Assembly: GCA_023662875.1 (NCBI GenBank)
Contig: JAMPIG010000030.1
Location: 1 to 37,365, forward strand
Length of the DNA: 37,365 nucleotides
Direction of reading: 5' to 3'
Source: Roseburia sp.
Lineage (GTDB): Bacteria; Bacillota; Clostridia; Lachnospirales; Lachnospiraceae
Part shown: one piece after another, positions 36,983 to 37,365 of the stretch
Position numbering within the stretch: the first letter of the stretch is position 1
How the letters are laid out: each line of letters begins with the position of its first letter
Notes under the pieces: generated by a model
Database searches by the model: none
The model's input: the letters and a program-made list of their open reading frames with translations, nothing else
What the model was told of the DNA's origin: nothing
Program-made: the position numbers and the translations under genes

Positions 36983-37365
36983 ATGCAAAAAAACAAACTA
37001 AAGAGCAGATCCGTAGGTAAGCCCAAAACCGCACGGAAGTCAAAAGCCCAAACGGAAATCAGACAGAAAAACCAAGCTGCGCCTGAACCAGTCGCCCCAG
37101 CGGCAGATCGATCGAGAACCCAACCGACCGTCGGGGCAACAAACAGACAGGAAACCCAGCCGACCGCCCATACAGCGGACAAACCGGAATCCCAGCCGGC
37201 CATCCGGAATACGAAGCTGCAGGACAGCGGCTGCAAGATCATCTTCGAGGACAACACCCTGTGCGCCCAGTTCCTCCGCGACTACATCGATCTGCCCTGC
37301 ATGAAGGACGTCCAGCCCGGCGATATCGAGGATGTGTCCGCACAGTTCGTACCGCTGATTGCCCA
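36983..37365 (+). CDS. Rpn/PD-(D/E)XK nuclease-type transposase-like protein, truncated by the window
   Basis: The first 127 codons of an ORF that runs off the window's right edge. The ATG at 36983 has a perfect AGGAGG 7 nt upstream. The first about 85 residues are basic and low-complexity, with a loosely repeated QPT unit (RTQPTVGA, ETQPTAHT, ESQPAIR). From about residue 88 the sequence CKIIFEDNTLCAQFLRDYID, then QPGDIEDVSAQFVPL, resembles the start of Rpn-family recombination-promoting nuclease/transposase-like proteins common in Lachnospiraceae. Catalytic residues lie outside the window, so activity cannot be judged. The N-terminal extension and low-complexity tail are unusual and may bind nucleic acid. 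Confidence 0.6.
   Translation, partial: MQKNKLKSRSVGKPKTARKSKAQTEIRQKNQAAPEPVAPAADRSRTQPTVGATNRQETQPTAHTADKPESQPAIRNTKLQDSGCKIIFEDNTLCAQFLRDYIDLPCMKDVQPGDIEDVSAQFVPLIA

Noticed and set aside
1-37365. tRNA or rRNA genes
   Set aside because: No cloverleaf, anticodon arm with conserved T-loop, or rRNA-like segment was recognised on either strand.

Overview
The window looks like a chromosomal segment of a spore-forming, GC-rich member of the Clostridia, most likely Lachnospiraceae. The reasons are a SPOCS (DUF3794)/LysM protein with a SigE-like promoter, a lantibiotic-type BceAB/CprK-like ABC and two-component module, strong AGGAGG-type ribosome binding sites, a clostridial corrinoid-protein activation gene, and a Rpn/PD-(D/E)XK transposase-like ORF. 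This assignment is inferred from gene content. No rRNA, tRNA, CRISPR array, phage or complete insertion sequence was seen.

Layout, left to right. 1-2.85 kb (+): a tocopherol-cyclase-like protein behind a very good SigA promoter, then aroA. 2.86-7.0 kb (-): trkH, trkA and an NlpC/P60 hydrolase. 7.05-21.6 kb (-): a cobalamin operon led by a cobalamin riboswitch. Its order is btuF-btuC-btuD, a cbiA(cobB)-cobT fusion, cobU, cobS, a short cobU-like gene, cobC, cbiB, cobD, cobQ, cobO and a MetH-activation-like gene. 21.7-26.7 kb: a small membrane protein, a three-gene ABC exporter (-) and a divergent OmpR-type regulator and sensor kinase (+). 26.7-29.3 kb (-): asnS, then a Fic protein with its small antitoxin. 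29.5-34.97 kb: a membrane-anchored hypothetical (+), a GNAT acetyltransferase (-), ispE, a GntR/FCD regulator, a small hypothetical, murI, a DUF1934 protein and a 206-residue hypothetical ending in a strong terminator. 35.1-37.4 kb: the SPOCS/LysM protein (-) and the truncated start of a Rpn/transposase-like ORF (+).

The cobalamin genes import corrinoids (BtuFCD) and carry every dedicated late step from cobyrinic acid to adenosylcobalamin: CbiA and CobQ amidate the ring, CobO adenosylates it, CobD and CbiB make and attach the aminopropanol arm, CobU activates it, CobT and CobC make alpha-ribazole, and CobS joins the halves. No corrin-ring genes are in the window. The ABC exporter and its kinase/regulator resemble systems that sense and resist cyclic peptides or lantibiotics.

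The most interesting signals lie outside the obvious genes. (1) The leader of the right-end ORF can form three mutually exclusive hairpins, one of which hides its ribosome binding site. (2) A perfect 10-bp hairpin separates the NlpC/P60 ribosome binding site from its start codon, as if to bring them together. (3) A family of GC-rich hairpins abuts GGGGG-TATA ribosome binding sites in several operon genes. (4) An 18-bp repeat family flanks the ABC exporter in inverted orientation. (5) A 12-bp sequence containing the palindrome TTGTATACAA occurs in two upstream regions, one in the ispE/gntR unit. Start codons were moved from the longest open frame wherever a ribosome binding site and family length favoured an internal start.
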